A DNA stretch of 64,000 nt from CBDDCX01 sp965226925 (GTDB taxonomy: Bacteria; Gemmatimonadota; Gemmatimonadetes; Longimicrobiales; Gaopeijiaceae), in the NCBI GenBank assembly GCA_965226925.1, contig CBDDEN010000010.1, positions 496,001 to 560,000 on the forward strand, in the 5' to 3' direction. The notes beneath the pieces were generated by a model. That model made no database searches and was not told the origin of the DNA. It saw only the letters and a program-made list of their open reading frames with translations. This document shows positions 1-8,476 of the stretch, one piece after another. The translations under genes were made by a program, and so were the position numbers. How positions within the stretch are numbered: position 1 is the first letter of the stretch; each line of letters begins with the position of its first letter.

Positions 1-162
1 CGCGCGTCGCGTCCGACTCGGGAACCGGCACGTTGGCCACCAGAGCCTCGTCGACGCGTCCCTCGACCACGTAACCGAGGTCGTAGATGTTGGCGTGGGG
101 AGCCGCGACCGTCGCGAAAAGCAGCACCCGACCGTTGGAGTGCTTGTAGACGTAGATGTTGT

Positions 163-196
163 GGAATCCGGATGGTGTCCCGCTGACAGTTGAAGG
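163..196. repeat. IS256 element: target duplication (163-170) and left inverted repeat (171-196)
   Basis: GGAATCCG at 163-170 is the target duplication. The 26-bp inverted repeat begins GATGGTGTCCC and ends AGTTGAAGG. Read inward, it matches the opposite end at 17 of 26 positions, most strongly in the last nine bases. Confidence 0.9.
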
Positions 197-1627
197 TGGT
201 GGCTCCGGAGAGTCTCCTTGTTAGCCTGCCTTTCTCATTTCGGCAACCGGTTCATGGTCGTCGAGGTGGGCCCTGCGCATCCAGAGCTGGTGGTAGCCGA
301 TGATCCTCCGGTAGCTCTTCTCGGTCTCCACGAACGAGGCCGCAGCCCAGCGCAAGGCCATCGCTCCGTTCTTCCAGTGGGTCACCCTGCGGGTCTTCTG
401 TCTTACGCCCGAGTGGGTGCTGTCGATCAGGTTGGTCGAGCCCAGGCACTTCCTCAGCCGCGGCGGGAGGCCGAGCCGGTTGATCGTGAACATCTCGCTG
501 AGGCCTTCGCGTAGGCTGGCCGAGGCCGAGGGGTGGTCGCGCTCGAGCCATCGGGCGAGCTGCTCGAGCTTCTGCTCGCCCTGCTTCGCGTCCAGCTTCA
601 TCGCCGCCCGGAACGCCGCCTTCACCTGAGGATGCTGATCCTTCGGCAGATGACCCAGCACGTTGCGGAGCTTGTGGTTGCGGCAGCGCTGGATGGGGTG
701 ACGTTGGCCGAACACCTTCTCGATCGCCTTCCTGAGCGCTTTCGAGCCATCGATCACGAACAGCCGCCGCCTGCCCGGGTCCAGGCCGCGCTCGACCAGA
801 TCCTCTAGGAGCGCGCTGGTCACCTCGGCGTTCTCACTCGCTCCTTCCCTCACGCCCAGCACGTGCTTCTTTCCGTCTGAGTCCACGCCTACCGCAGCAA
901 GCACGTGGTGCGAGCCCATCTGGATCCCGTCCAGGTAGATCACCAGGAGGTCCCACGCATCCAGCCGGCGCTCCATCAGCTCCTTCAGCACGCGCTCCGA
1001 GGCCTCGACCGTCTCACGGCTCACCGCCGACTTGCTCACCCCGACCGTGTCGGCCATCTCACCGATCACACGGCCGTACTTCCGCGTGCTCACCCCCGCC
1101 ATCAGGACCTCGAGCATCCGATCCGCCACGGCGCCCGGTCTCCGCATCGCTGCGTACGCCGGCACCTCGACCTCGCCACCCTCCCCGGCGCCCCGGCGCC
1201 TGAGCCGTGGCCGCTCCACACGCACCTTCCGGTCCGACAGGTAAACCACACCACCCTGCCGGCCATACCACACCGTGTCGTCTTCCGCTCGTGACCGACC
1301 TGCCTGCTTCACGCCTGCCACACCCTCGGCGCTCATCTCCAGCACCGCTTCGATCGTCGCTCGTCCCATCACCTGGATGACTTCGTCGATCGCGACCTCC
1401 GTCTGCTCCACGAGCTCAAGCATCGGAAGCAGAAACTGCCCCTCCCGCTTCAGGAACTCCCTGATCGCGCGCTTGTCCGCCCGATCCCTTACCTCGTACG
1501 TTCTCTTCATCGTGGTGGCTCCGTGTTGGGGTTTTTGCCTACCCGAGCCTATCGGCCCGGGACCCCCGGAGCCACCACTTTTCTTTCTCCCCTATCAGGA
1601 ACCTTCAACTACGGTTGGGACAGCTTC
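171..1627 (-). mobile_element. IS256-family insertion sequence, complete
   Basis: A 1457-bp element containing one transposase gene. The ends are 26-bp imperfect inverted repeats sharing an inner AGTTGAAGG and an outer TGTCCC. The flanks are identical 8-bp copies of GGAATCCG (163-170 and 1628-1635), the target-duplication length expected for IS256 elements. It interrupts an LVIVD-repeat gene on the same strand. Confidence 0.93.
221..1510 (-). CDS. IS256/Mutator-type transposase
   Basis: A 429-residue transposase, a normal length for the family. The two catalytic Asp of the DDE fold are visible in LVIYLDGIQMG (near residue 195) and LFVIDGSKALR (near 255), with the CRNHKLRNV region between these and the C-terminal part. 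The third acidic residue of the family usually sits in a TN-x-IE motif. Here the equivalent reads STNLIDS, so Asp replaces the expected Glu. The ORF is otherwise intact and the element ends are intact, so past transposition is certain; present activity is not. The ATG start lies about 120 bp inside the right inverted repeat. Confidence 0.93.
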   Translation of the reverse strand: MKRTYEVRDRADKRAIREFLKREGQFLLPMLELVEQTEVAIDEVIQVMGRATIEAVLEMSAEGVAGVKQAGRSRAEDDTVWYGRQGGVVYLSDRKVRVERPRLRRRGAGEGGEVEVPAYAAMRRPGAVADRMLEVLMAGVSTRKYGRVIGEMADTVGVSKSAVSRETVEASERVLKELMERRLDAWDLLVIYLDGIQMGSHHVLAAVGVDSDGKKHVLGVREGASENAEVTSALLEDLVERGLDPGRRRLFVIDGSKALRKAIEKVFGQRHPIQRCRNHKLRNVLGHLPKDQHPQVKAAFRAAMKLDAKQGEQKLEQLARWLERDHPSASASLREGLSEMFTINRLGLPPRLRKCLGSTNLIDSTHSGVRQKTRRVTHWKNGAMALRWAAASFVETEKSYRRIIGYHQLWMRRAHLDDHEPVAEMRKAG

Positions 1628-1635
1628 GGAATCCG
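1602..1635. repeat. IS256 element: right inverted repeat (1602-1627) and target duplication (1628-1635)
   Basis: The reverse complement of 1602-1627 begins GAAGCTGTCCC and ends AGTTGAAGG, mirroring the left end. GGAATCCG follows directly at 1628-1635. Confidence 0.9.
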
Positions 1636-2365
1636 CCCCGCTCTCCGGGTCCCTGGCTTCGGGCCACCTCCGTCATCGTCCCCGGCAGATCGGTCACGTC
1701 GACAATGATGGCGCCCAGGTCGCCATCCGGTCCCGCCTGGCCGAACTGCGTCGACAGCACCGCATAGTGCCGATCGTTCCAACTGAAGATCTTGATGTCC
1801 TTGCCGCCTCCTCCGGTATGGAGATCGGGCTCCTCGATGCGCCACCGGTGAAGGACCTTCGGATTCTCGACATCGCTGATATCGACCACGTCCATGCCTC
1901 TTGCGACCACGGTCTCAGGCGGCCGGCCGCTCGCCAAATGCCGGCCGACATAGGCGTACGGCCGGGCCATGTCCTGCTCGACCTCCACGTCGGATATGGT
2001 TCTGAACTCGCCCAGCGGCAGGTGAGCGAGCACGGTGACGTTGTCGCTCCCACGCTTCTCGGCGTTTATCTGGGCGTTGAGCGGAGGAGCCGGCAGCAGA
2101 GCCGCCCCTAGCAGGGCGAGCGCGAATACGAGAGCGGGGTGCGTCTTGATTGGAACCTCGATTGGATTCGTTCGGGCGGGGGCTCTGAATCTTGTGGTCG
2201 GACCCTGAGCGGACGTCTGGGAGCATTCTAAAGCCTAACTTCGCCACCGAGCAACGGATCGGAAGAACATTTTCCACGAGCGATGGCCGCCTACCGAGGC
2301 TAACTTGGAGGCATCAGAGCAATCGAGGGCATCGGTTGCTGCACGCTCCTGCGACGGAGAGGATC

Positions 2366-3238
2366 ATGGGCACCAGTCGTTCTCGCTCGTTTCTGGTATG
2401 CCTTCTCACCGGCATCGTCTGGACGCCCTTCGCCACCTCATTGGCCGCTGCGGTGGCGGCCCAGTCGGCTGCCGACATCTTCGACGAGATGCTCGGCCAC
2501 CAGCGCCAGAGGTTGTCCGCCATCGAGAGCCTGCTGATCGAGCAAGAGACCATGGGGGTCTCCACGACCCTCTATATGGTGAAGGAAGTGGTCGACGGTG
2601 AACCGATGCTCGTCCCCCGTATGACGGTCGTCGGGGGGATGACAATGCCCGTCCAGGGGAATGAGGGTCCCGACCCTTGGTCGGGTTCCCCCACCGTCCA
2701 CCGACAGTGGGCCGATCGCTTCCGTGTCTACGGCAGCGAAGAAGTGAACGGTCGAGCGGCGTACCGTCTGACGATCGACGACTTCGCGGGAATCGACTTG
2801 GGGGCTCCGCCGGGGCAGGACACCCCCATGACTCCCCGGAGTGCGGTCTTCTATGTGGACAAATCCGACCTCCTGATGGTTCGCATGGAGATGGAGCTGG
2901 AAGCCACACTCGACGGTGGAGAGACGCGGGTGGTGACCATGGCCTCGACGATGGACGACTACCGCGAGGTAGACGGCTACCTGCACCCGTTCCGCACGTC
3001 GATCGCCTGGCAGGGACTGTCGGCGATGGCGCCGGATGGGATGGACCCCGCCGAGTTGGAGCAGCAGCTGGCGGAGATGGAGGAACGACTCGCCGAGATG
3101 CCTGAGGCCCAGCGCGGCATGATGGAGCGAATGATCGGGCCCCAGATCGAGAGACTGAGGGAGATGCTCGGCGGGGCTCCGATGGAGATCATCGTCACCC
3201 GCCTCGAGGCGAATGTCGATCCGCCGGGAGGGCCGTAG
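2366..3238 (+). CDS. Secreted protein of unknown function (LolA/outer-membrane lipoprotein-sorting-like)
   Basis: A 290-residue protein with a signal peptide (MGTSRSRSFL, hydrophobic core, cleavage near AVAAQS). The ATG at 2366 is chosen because GGAGAGGA lies just upstream and the signal peptide starts here; longer in-frame extensions add non-signal sequence. The body alternates charged and hydrophobic strands (YRLTIDDF, AVFYVDKSDLLMVRMEMEL, YREVDGYLHPFRTSI), a pattern like periplasmic LolA-type or outer-membrane lipoprotein-sorting proteins. The C-terminal region is a Met/Glu-rich helix (QQLAEMEERLAEMPEAQ). Function not assigned. It is monocistronic, facing away from the disrupted LVIVD gene. 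Confidence 0.6.
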   Translation: MGTSRSRSFLVCLLTGIVWTPFATSLAAAVAAQSAADIFDEMLGHQRQRLSAIESLLIEQETMGVSTTLYMVKEVVDGEPMLVPRMTVVGGMTMPVQGNEGPDPWSGSPTVHRQWADRFRVYGSEEVNGRAAYRLTIDDFAGIDLGAPPGQDTPMTPRSAVFYVDKSDLLMVRMEMELEATLDGGETRVVTMASTMDDYREVDGYLHPFRTSIAWQGLSAMAPDGMDPAELEQQLAEMEERLAEMPEAQRGMMERMIGPQIERLREMLGGAPMEIIVTRLEANVDPPGGP

Positions 3239-3274
3239 TGAGGAAGCTATTCAACGCATAGGTAACTTGCAGAT

Positions 3275-3787
3275 ATGAGCGTCCAGCCCCCCACCCCCCG
3301 ACGCTCCCCTGGAGCCGAGGCGGCAGACGCCCTCAAGGCGGTTCTCGAGGACCAGGCCGAGCGAAAACAGCGCCACGGTGAGCGCCGCCCTCAGGCCAAG
3401 GCACCCGGCCGTGGGGCGGCCGTGGCGGCCGTGGCCCTCGCTCTGATCTCGCTGTGGCTATGGATCTCCCCACCTGCGGCCCTCCAGCCACGGCCCTTCC
3501 CACCCCCCCCTCCCATCGTGCAGGAGTCCGGGCTTCGCATGGACGTCTACACGGTGGCGGTCCAGATCCTGAACTTCCAGGCGAAGACGGGACGGCTACC
3601 GACCAACGTGGAGGAGGCGGTGCCGGATCCCATCGGCGTCGACCGACTGGACTACGCGCCGGCGGGTGGTGGTGGGTTCCGGATCACGGCCGTGCGCGGT
3701 GAGCAGGTCGTCGTCTACTCCTCCGATCAGCCGCTGCGGGAACTCGTGGGCAACGCGCAGATCGTATTGGAGGGGGCCTCCCCATGA
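3275..3787 (+). CDS. Single-pass membrane protein paired with a pilin-like gene
   Basis: A 170-residue protein with a charged cytoplasmic N-terminus of about 48 residues, one transmembrane helix (AAVAAVALALISLWLWI), a Pro-rich linker and a periplasmic domain. That topology resembles bitopic accessory proteins of type IV pilus and type II secretion systems. The stop overlaps the ATG of the next gene by four bases (ATGA), so the two are translationally coupled. No specific family was recognised; the link to pilus or secretion function is by context only. Confidence 0.55.
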   Translation: MSVQPPTPRRSPGAEAADALKAVLEDQAERKQRHGERRPQAKAPGRGAAVAAVALALISLWLWISPPAALQPRPFPPPPPIVQESGLRMDVYTVAVQILNFQAKTGRLPTNVEEAVPDPIGVDRLDYAPAGGGGFRITAVRGEQVVVYSSDQPLRELVGNAQIVLEGASP

Positions 3788-4272
3788 CCACGCGCAGTGT
3801 GGCGGCGAGGACGCTTCGCACCATCCTAGGCCCGGGGGACCGGCGTGGCTTTACCCTCGTCGAGCTCGCCGTAGTGGCGGCGATCATCTCCATCCTCACG
3901 GCCCTGGCAATGCCGAACTTCAAGAGGGCTCTCGTCAAGGCCAAGGCCGTGGACGCCGTCGCCGATCTCGAGGTCCTACGGGTCGCCGTGATAAGCTACC
4001 TGGCAGACAACAACCAGTGGCCTCCCGACGCCTCCGTCGGCGCCATGCCGACGGGCCTCGCTCCCTATCTTCCCGACGACTACAGCTTCGCCAAGGAGAA
4101 CTACACCCTCAACTACGACAACTGGACCACGCACAGTCCCTACTTCATCGCCGTCACCGTGGAGACGAACTCGGATCCCGAATTTGGCGCGGCCGTCGTG
4201 GACGCCCTCGGCCCGAACGCCTGGACGAACGGGTCTTTCAAGTTCACTTGGGTCATCGAATGGCTTAACTGA
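3784..4272 (+). CDS. Type IV pilin-like / pseudopilin protein
   Basis: A 162-residue protein with a classic class III signal: after a 22-residue leader comes G-FTLVELAVVAAIISILTAL, with Glu at position +5 of the mature protein. Prepilin peptidase would cleave after the Gly and N-methylate the Phe. The following helix (ALAMPNFKRALVKAKAVDAVADLEVLR) and a short C-terminal sheet resemble GspG/minor pilins. It overlaps the preceding membrane-protein gene. No assembly ATPase or secretin gene is nearby, so it would rely on machinery encoded elsewhere. Confidence 0.85.
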   Translation: MTTRSVAARTLRTILGPGDRRGFTLVELAVVAAIISILTALAMPNFKRALVKAKAVDAVADLEVLRVAVISYLADNNQWPPDASVGAMPTGLAPYLPDDYSFAKENYTLNYDNWTTHSPYFIAVTVETNSDPEFGAAVVDALGPNAWTNGSFKFTWVIEWLN

Positions 4273-4287
4273 CGTGGGCCCTGAAGC

Positions 4288-5127
4288 TCAGACCGGCCGA
4301 AACTCGACGAGCGCACCACAGGCGGTCTCGGGGAGCACGTAGACGGACCCGGTCAAGGTGGAAGCGTAGGGTATTCCTCCCTTCTCGAGACACGCGATCG
4401 CATCATTGATCGACTTCGTCGAAAAGACGACGCCCACGCCCGACATCGTAGCGCGCTGCGGCACGTCGACCCCCGAGGGCTCTCCCGACGTCGGCGACGG
4501 GCACACGTTGAATCCTGGATAGAGATCGCCCAGTTCTCGAGGCGTGCGAAACGTGAGCCGGGATCCCAGATTCGCCGTCCAAGATCCGCCCGCTCCGGTG
4601 ACGGCGCCGGCCCGAATGCGCTCGAAGTGACGAGCGGCCTCCGCCGGATGGTCCGCTCGCACGAGAACCTCCGCGAACCGTGTGACACCATTGGGGTGCA
4701 GCGCCGCCCCAGGATACCAGACCAACTCCGGCGTAAGGTGCTCACACACGAACGCGAAGAACCCCGGTACGGCACCTTCAGCGAGCCTGCTGATGCGGAA
4801 ACGCGCGGTCCCCACGTAACCCCCGACGTGGGCGTCCCGTGAGAACTCGACGGGGTCCTCCACGCCGATGCCCCGCTCGGCGTAGTCGGCCCGGGCCGTG
4901 TCGGCGCTGCCGCGGAGCGCGAGCCCCGCGACGCCCGAACCGGCGGCCAGGGCGCCACCCATGGACGCCTTGGCGACCTCGGGCCGCACGACACCGAGAA
5001 GCTCACAGTACGTGGCCTCGAAGACGAACACGTGGTTGGCCGTCCCGAGGGACTCGTGTTCCGCCCTGGGCGAGACCCGGAACCCCATGCGTGCGTATGA
5101 ATCCCGCGCAACGTCCAAGTCGGGCAC
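4288..5127 (-). CDS. VOC / glyoxalase-like domain protein
   Basis: About 280 residues resembling the glyoxalase-like (VOC) fold: repeated beta-alpha-beta-beta modules, with DLDVARDSYARMGFRVSPRAEH at the N-terminus and GVGVVFSTKSINDAIACLEKGGIPYA near the C-terminus. The annotated start is GTG at 5127, but the reading frame upstream (EIDHLVLVVPDLD) encodes the first VOC strand. Translation therefore probably begins further upstream, close to the preceding gene's stop at 5178, perhaps at a non-ATG codon. The gene is co-directional with the Omp85 gene. Substrate unknown. Confidence 0.65.
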   Translation of the reverse strand: MPDLDVARDSYARMGFRVSPRAEHESLGTANHVFVFEATYCELLGVVRPEVAKASMGGALAAGSGVAGLALRGSADTARADYAERGIGVEDPVEFSRDAHVGGYVGTARFRISRLAEGAVPGFFAFVCEHLTPELVWYPGAALHPNGVTRFAEVLVRADHPAEAARHFERIRAGAVTGAGGSWTANLGSRLTFRTPRELGDLYPGFNVCPSPTSGEPSGVDVPQRATMSGVGVVFSTKSINDAIACLEKGGIPYASTLTGSVYVLPETACGALVEFRPV

Positions 5128-5177
5128 GACGAGTACCAGATGATCGATCTCCGATGAGGAGCCCTTCTCACGGTGCG

Positions 5178-6371
5178 TCAGAACAGATACCCGAGACCCA
5201 GGTAGAACGGCGCCGTGGCTTCGCTCGAATGCCCCATGTCTATCGCGGCCACGAAGTTCTCTCCGATCCCGACGCGCACTCCGCCTCCAATCCCGGTGTG
5301 CAGGTCAGACACCAGGGATTCCCATTCGAGACGGTTCTCCCAAACCCGTCCGGAGTCCACGAAGCCCGACAGAACCAAGTGGAAGGACCGGCCCAGCATC
5401 TCGAACTCGTGGGCCCTCCAACGCAGCTCGGCGTTCCACAGAAACATGCCCTTCCCCACATACCGGTTCTTAGGAATGCCCCGGAGCGTCTTGGCGCCCC
5501 CGAGCCCCTCCTGCGGCTTGAAGGAAGACTGGACGACGTATTGATCGTAGAACGGCGCGGCTCCGTCGATACTCTGGATCAGAAAGCGATTGGCCAACGT
5601 CAGGCGGTCGCCCATGGGGAAATACCGCCTGTCGGCGAAGGTCCAGCGAAGGTAGCCCGTGTCGCTACCCAGGAACTCGGGAACCCCCTCGACCAGAATC
5701 TCCGTCCAGGCACCGCTGCTTGGACCCGTCTCACGATCTCGTGTATCCCAAACCAGGCCCATCCGGACGTGGTTGGACCACCCCTGCGGTATCTCCCGCC
5801 CAGCGTACTCCTGCCGGAGAAGCGTCTCGACCGCATCTTCCGGCTGAGAGTCGATGGTCGTTCGGGTGATCCCCGTCCCCAGCAGCACACGGAGCGGCAG
5901 GTCTCCGATGGTCCGTTGAAGGTTGACCGCCGCCCGCCTCCGAGTTCGTCCGAAGCGATAGAAGTACGGTCCCTCGACATTCTCCAGCGTCTCGTCATAA
6001 GCCGAATCGTTGCCCGGTCCATAGTACGGCGACGCGATCTGCTTCTCGCTTCCGAGGTTCACATCGACTCGCCACCCGGCGGGCAGGAGATGAGGGGCGT
6101 CGAAGAAGAGCGTGAAGTCGCGCCGGCCCCCCGTCGTGAGAAACACGGTGGGCTGGATCGTGAAACGGTACGGGGCGTCCCCCCCGTCCCCGTAGTTGTA
6201 GAGCTCGAGCAGGACCCCGTAACCGAAGCCCTCGTCGGCGTCGTAGTTGATCGCCGGAAGACCGTTGGGCTCCCACCCGGTCGCACTCGACCCTTGTTGG
6301 GCGTCGGCCGCCGGCGCTGCCAGCAGAATCGCCGCCAGCAGCGCCGGGGCCACGACCTGACTCAAGCTCAT
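5178..6371 (-). CDS. Omp85-superfamily outer-membrane beta-barrel (BamA/TamA C-terminal type, no POTRA)
   Basis: A 397-residue protein with a signal peptide (LLAAILLAAPAADAQQ) and no visible POTRA repeats. The rest alternates amphipathic strands and turns and ends in an aromatic strand (APFYLGLGYLF), the C-terminal signature recognised by the Bam complex. LGGAKTLRGIPKNRYVGKG, about 300 residues in, matches the conserved RGY-like substrate-loop region of Omp85 barrels. It follows the Ig-like lipoprotein gene with an ATGA overlap, so they are probably co-transcribed. Confidence 0.8.
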   Translation of the reverse strand: MSLSQVVAPALLAAILLAAPAADAQQGSSATGWEPNGLPAINYDADEGFGYGVLLELYNYGDGGDAPYRFTIQPTVFLTTGGRRDFTLFFDAPHLLPAGWRVDVNLGSEKQIASPYYGPGNDSAYDETLENVEGPYFYRFGRTRRRAAVNLQRTIGDLPLRVLLGTGITRTTIDSQPEDAVETLLRQEYAGREIPQGWSNHVRMGLVWDTRDRETGPSSGAWTEILVEGVPEFLGSDTGYLRWTFADRRYFPMGDRLTLANRFLIQSIDGAAPFYDQYVVQSSFKPQEGLGGAKTLRGIPKNRYVGKGMFLWNAELRWRAHEFEMLGRSFHLVLSGFVDSGRVWENRLEWESLVSDLHTGIGGGVRVGIGENFVAAIDMGHSSEATAPFYLGLGYLF

Positions 6372-6775
6372 CTCGTCTCCCTTGGCTGTGAACGAGGGAC
6401 AATGTGTGCCGTGGAGGGGCCTGACGCGACTTGTATACCCGGCCCACCGCCGGTCCCGAGATGGGATCGCCCGATCACGTCACCGGCCGCGACACCCCTC
6501 ACCATGCCGCCCGCATCGACCGTCGCCGTGGTCACATCACGGCTGATCCACAGGATGGGTTCGCCGGTCATGGGCGATCCCCGTTGATCGTTGACGGACG
6601 CGTTCAGGCCGATCTCGGATTCCACGTAAACCTCCCGCCCTCCCCCCGAGATGACCAGTCCGGTAGCGGCCGGAACAAAGGGCTCGGGCTCTGTGCCACT
6701 GTCCTTGCAGGCACTGGCCACGAAGCTCACGAAGGCCACAGCCAAGCACACCGTTCTTCCCGCTAAAGCACTCAT
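6368..6775 (-). CDS. Lipoprotein with a bacterial Ig-like (BIG2-type) segment
   Basis: A 135-residue protein. The start is placed at 6775 because it gives MSALAGRTVCLAVAFVSF followed by a lipobox-like VASAC; a longer frame adds no signal. After the Cys, the sequence (VESEIGLNASVNDQRGSPM, ILWISRDVTTATVDAGGMVRGVAAG) follows the BIG2 pattern of a surface-exposed Ig-like domain. The stop overlaps the Omp85 gene start by four bases. It probably acts at the outer membrane with its neighbour, but no precise role can be given. Confidence 0.65.
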   Translation of the reverse strand: MSALAGRTVCLAVAFVSFVASACKDSGTEPEPFVPAATGLVISGGGREVYVESEIGLNASVNDQRGSPMTGEPILWISRDVTTATVDAGGMVRGVAAGDVIGRSHLGTGGGPGIQVASGPSTAHIVPRSQPRETR

Positions 6776-7048
6776 CGTGATTCCCTCCGCTGGCCGACAC
6801 TCCCAGTCGGTGCCGAACTCCACGAAGGATGCGAGATGTCGGGACCCACAGCGTACGTCAGACGGCGTAGACAGAGCCCTCCGATTACGTATGCAGGGCG
6901 AGTCGAGAGCCCCTGGACCCGACCCGCCCTCGGCCGGCGCCTTGCGAGCGCCTCATGGATGCGAATCCACGGGACCGTGCTATTTTACTGGTGGCATTCA
7001 TCGGCTGGAGGAGCGGAAAGAGGCACATATATTGGGAGGAACACCCTG

Positions 7049-8476
7049 ATGTGGTTCGAGACCATCATCCGCGAGGAAACAGGCTGCGCGGCCTACATGA
7101 TCGGCTGTCAGCGCACCGGGGAGTGCGCGGTGTTCGATCCACTGTGGGATATTCAGCCTTACCTGTACATGGCCAAGAAACAGGGCTCGACGATCCGGTA
7201 CGTGATCGACTCCCACAGCCATGCCGACCACGTATCGGGCGCGCGGCTCCTGGCCGAGGCGACCGGTGGCGAGTTGATCCTGCCCGAATTGGCCGAAATC
7301 ACCTACGAGGCCACTCGGGTCAAACACGGTGACCTTATCGAGATGGGTGGGGTCGGGATGGAGATCGTCCACGTGCCCGGTCATCGCCCCGAGCAGATCA
7401 ACCTTCTCGTCTACGACTATCCACGGGGACCGGAACCGTGGTTCGTTCTCACGGCCGACTTCGTGCTCGTGGGTGATGTGGCCCGTCCGGACCTGGCCCA
7501 GGCAGGTGAAAAGGGGGCGCCTGTCCTCTTTGACGTGTCCATTCCACGCTTCCTCGACCTCCTGGATCACGTCGAGGTCTATCCGGGGCACCTAGCCGGC
7601 TCCACCTGAGGCCGCGTCTCCAGTGGCAAGGTTGTCACAAGTGTTGGATATGAGCGGCGCTACAACGATGCGCTCAAGATCAGGGATCGGGAGCGGTTCA
7701 CGGCCTACATGGACGAAGATCAACCGCTGAAGCCGGCGAACGTCCTCAATATCGTGGCCACCAATCAGGGCCATCTCGAGCTGACCCGGACGATCCCTAC
7801 CGCCGCGCCTCTCACCGTGGGGCGCGTCCAGGAGTTGATGGAGGCCGGTCACGCGTTGATCGATACGCGCGCGTCGGAAGCGTTCGGGGCGGGACACGTA
7901 GAGGGCTCCTACCATGTGAAGCATTCGTCATCGGAGTTCGAGCAGCGTGTCGGCTGGGTGGTACCGGACAACACACCGCTGCTGCTGCTCACGGACACTC
8001 CCGAAGACGCGCAAGCGTGCATCTACAAGATGGCGTTCGTCGCCCTGGACCGCTTCGTGGCCGGTTACGTGCAGGGCGGCGTGGGCGCCTGGGTCGAGGC
8101 GGGCCACACCCTGGAGACGACGCCTCAGATAGACGTTCACCAGCTGAGGAAACGGCTTTCCACGAACGGCCTCCGGACGTTGGACGTGCGCGCGAGCGAC
8201 GAATGGGACGAGGGCCACATCGAAGGGGCCCACTTCATGCCTTATACGAGCATGGCCCCACAGCTGGACGTGCCGGCCCAGATCGACAAGCTGGAGCTGG
8301 CCACGGGCGACTCCATTGCCGCGGTATGCGGTGCGGGCGGTCGCTCGAGCACGGCGATAAGCCTGTTGCTGCGGTACGGCTACCGGGACCTGTACAACGT
8401 GACGGGAGGAATGACGGCGTGGAAGGATGCCGGATACCCGATGGTCGACGCACTGGGTCAGGCGTGCCCCTCGTGA
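7049..8476 (+). CDS. MBL-fold persulfide-dioxygenase-like/rhodanese fusion with in-frame TGA: candidate selenoprotein (or nonsense mutant)
   Basis: One continuous frame of 475 codons, interrupted only by TGA at 7607-7609. The ATG at 7049 follows GGGAGGA. The N-terminal metallo-beta-lactamase domain carries the iron ligands HSHADH, the later VPGH and the D of VGDVARPDL, as in ETHE1-type persulfide dioxygenases. Two rhodanese domains follow. The first lacks a catalytic Cys; the second has an active loop VCGAGGRSS. In relatives the link after the MBL domain reads GH-x-AGS-x-CG-(R/K); here it reads GHLAGST-TGA-GRVSSG, so the TGA replaces the conserved Cys. Frame, length and motifs after the TGA are intact for 289 codons. 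Either selenocysteine insertion or a recent TGC/TGT-to-TGA mutation fits. The stop overlaps the next gene. Confidence 0.75.
7623..7638 (+). promoter_or_regulatory. Candidate bacterial SECIS hairpin after the TGA of the MBL/rhodanese gene
   Basis: GTGGCA (7623-7628) pairs with TGTCAC (7633-7638), leaving an AGGT apical loop. The second and third loop bases (GG, 7630-7631) are 21-22 nt after the TGA. E. coli fdhF has an A-G-G-U-type apical loop at nearly the same distance. A possible lower stem, TCCA (7619-7622) with TGGA (7645-7648), adds to the structure. The hairpin was drawn by eye; no energy calculation was done. Confidence 0.4.

Larger units (their letters stand above)
1..2150 (-). pseudogene. 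LVIVD-repeat secreted protein, split by an IS256-type element and cut by the window edge
   Basis: The upstream half (about 2150 to 1636) encodes a hydrophobic leader and then a segment ending GPGERGGF. The downstream half (170 to 1) resumes as HNIYVYKHSNGRVLL. The same stretch in the intact paralogues reads GF-HN-(A/V/I)-Y-(V/T)-Y-(R/K)-HSNGR, so the two halves are one gene. Deleting the element plus one copy of the 8-bp target duplication rejoins the frame exactly as GGFHNIYVY. No ATG, GTG or TTG precedes the leader in frame, so the start is unclear and may also be lost. LVIVD proteins are secreted, propeller-like repeat proteins of unknown function. Three related genes lie elsewhere in this window. 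Confidence 0.85.

Noticed and set aside
4839..6587. A 582-codon open frame on the plus strand
   Set aside because: It lies antisense to the VOC, Omp85 and Ig-like genes, is Arg/Pro-rich without any motif, and is a typical GC-rich shadow frame.
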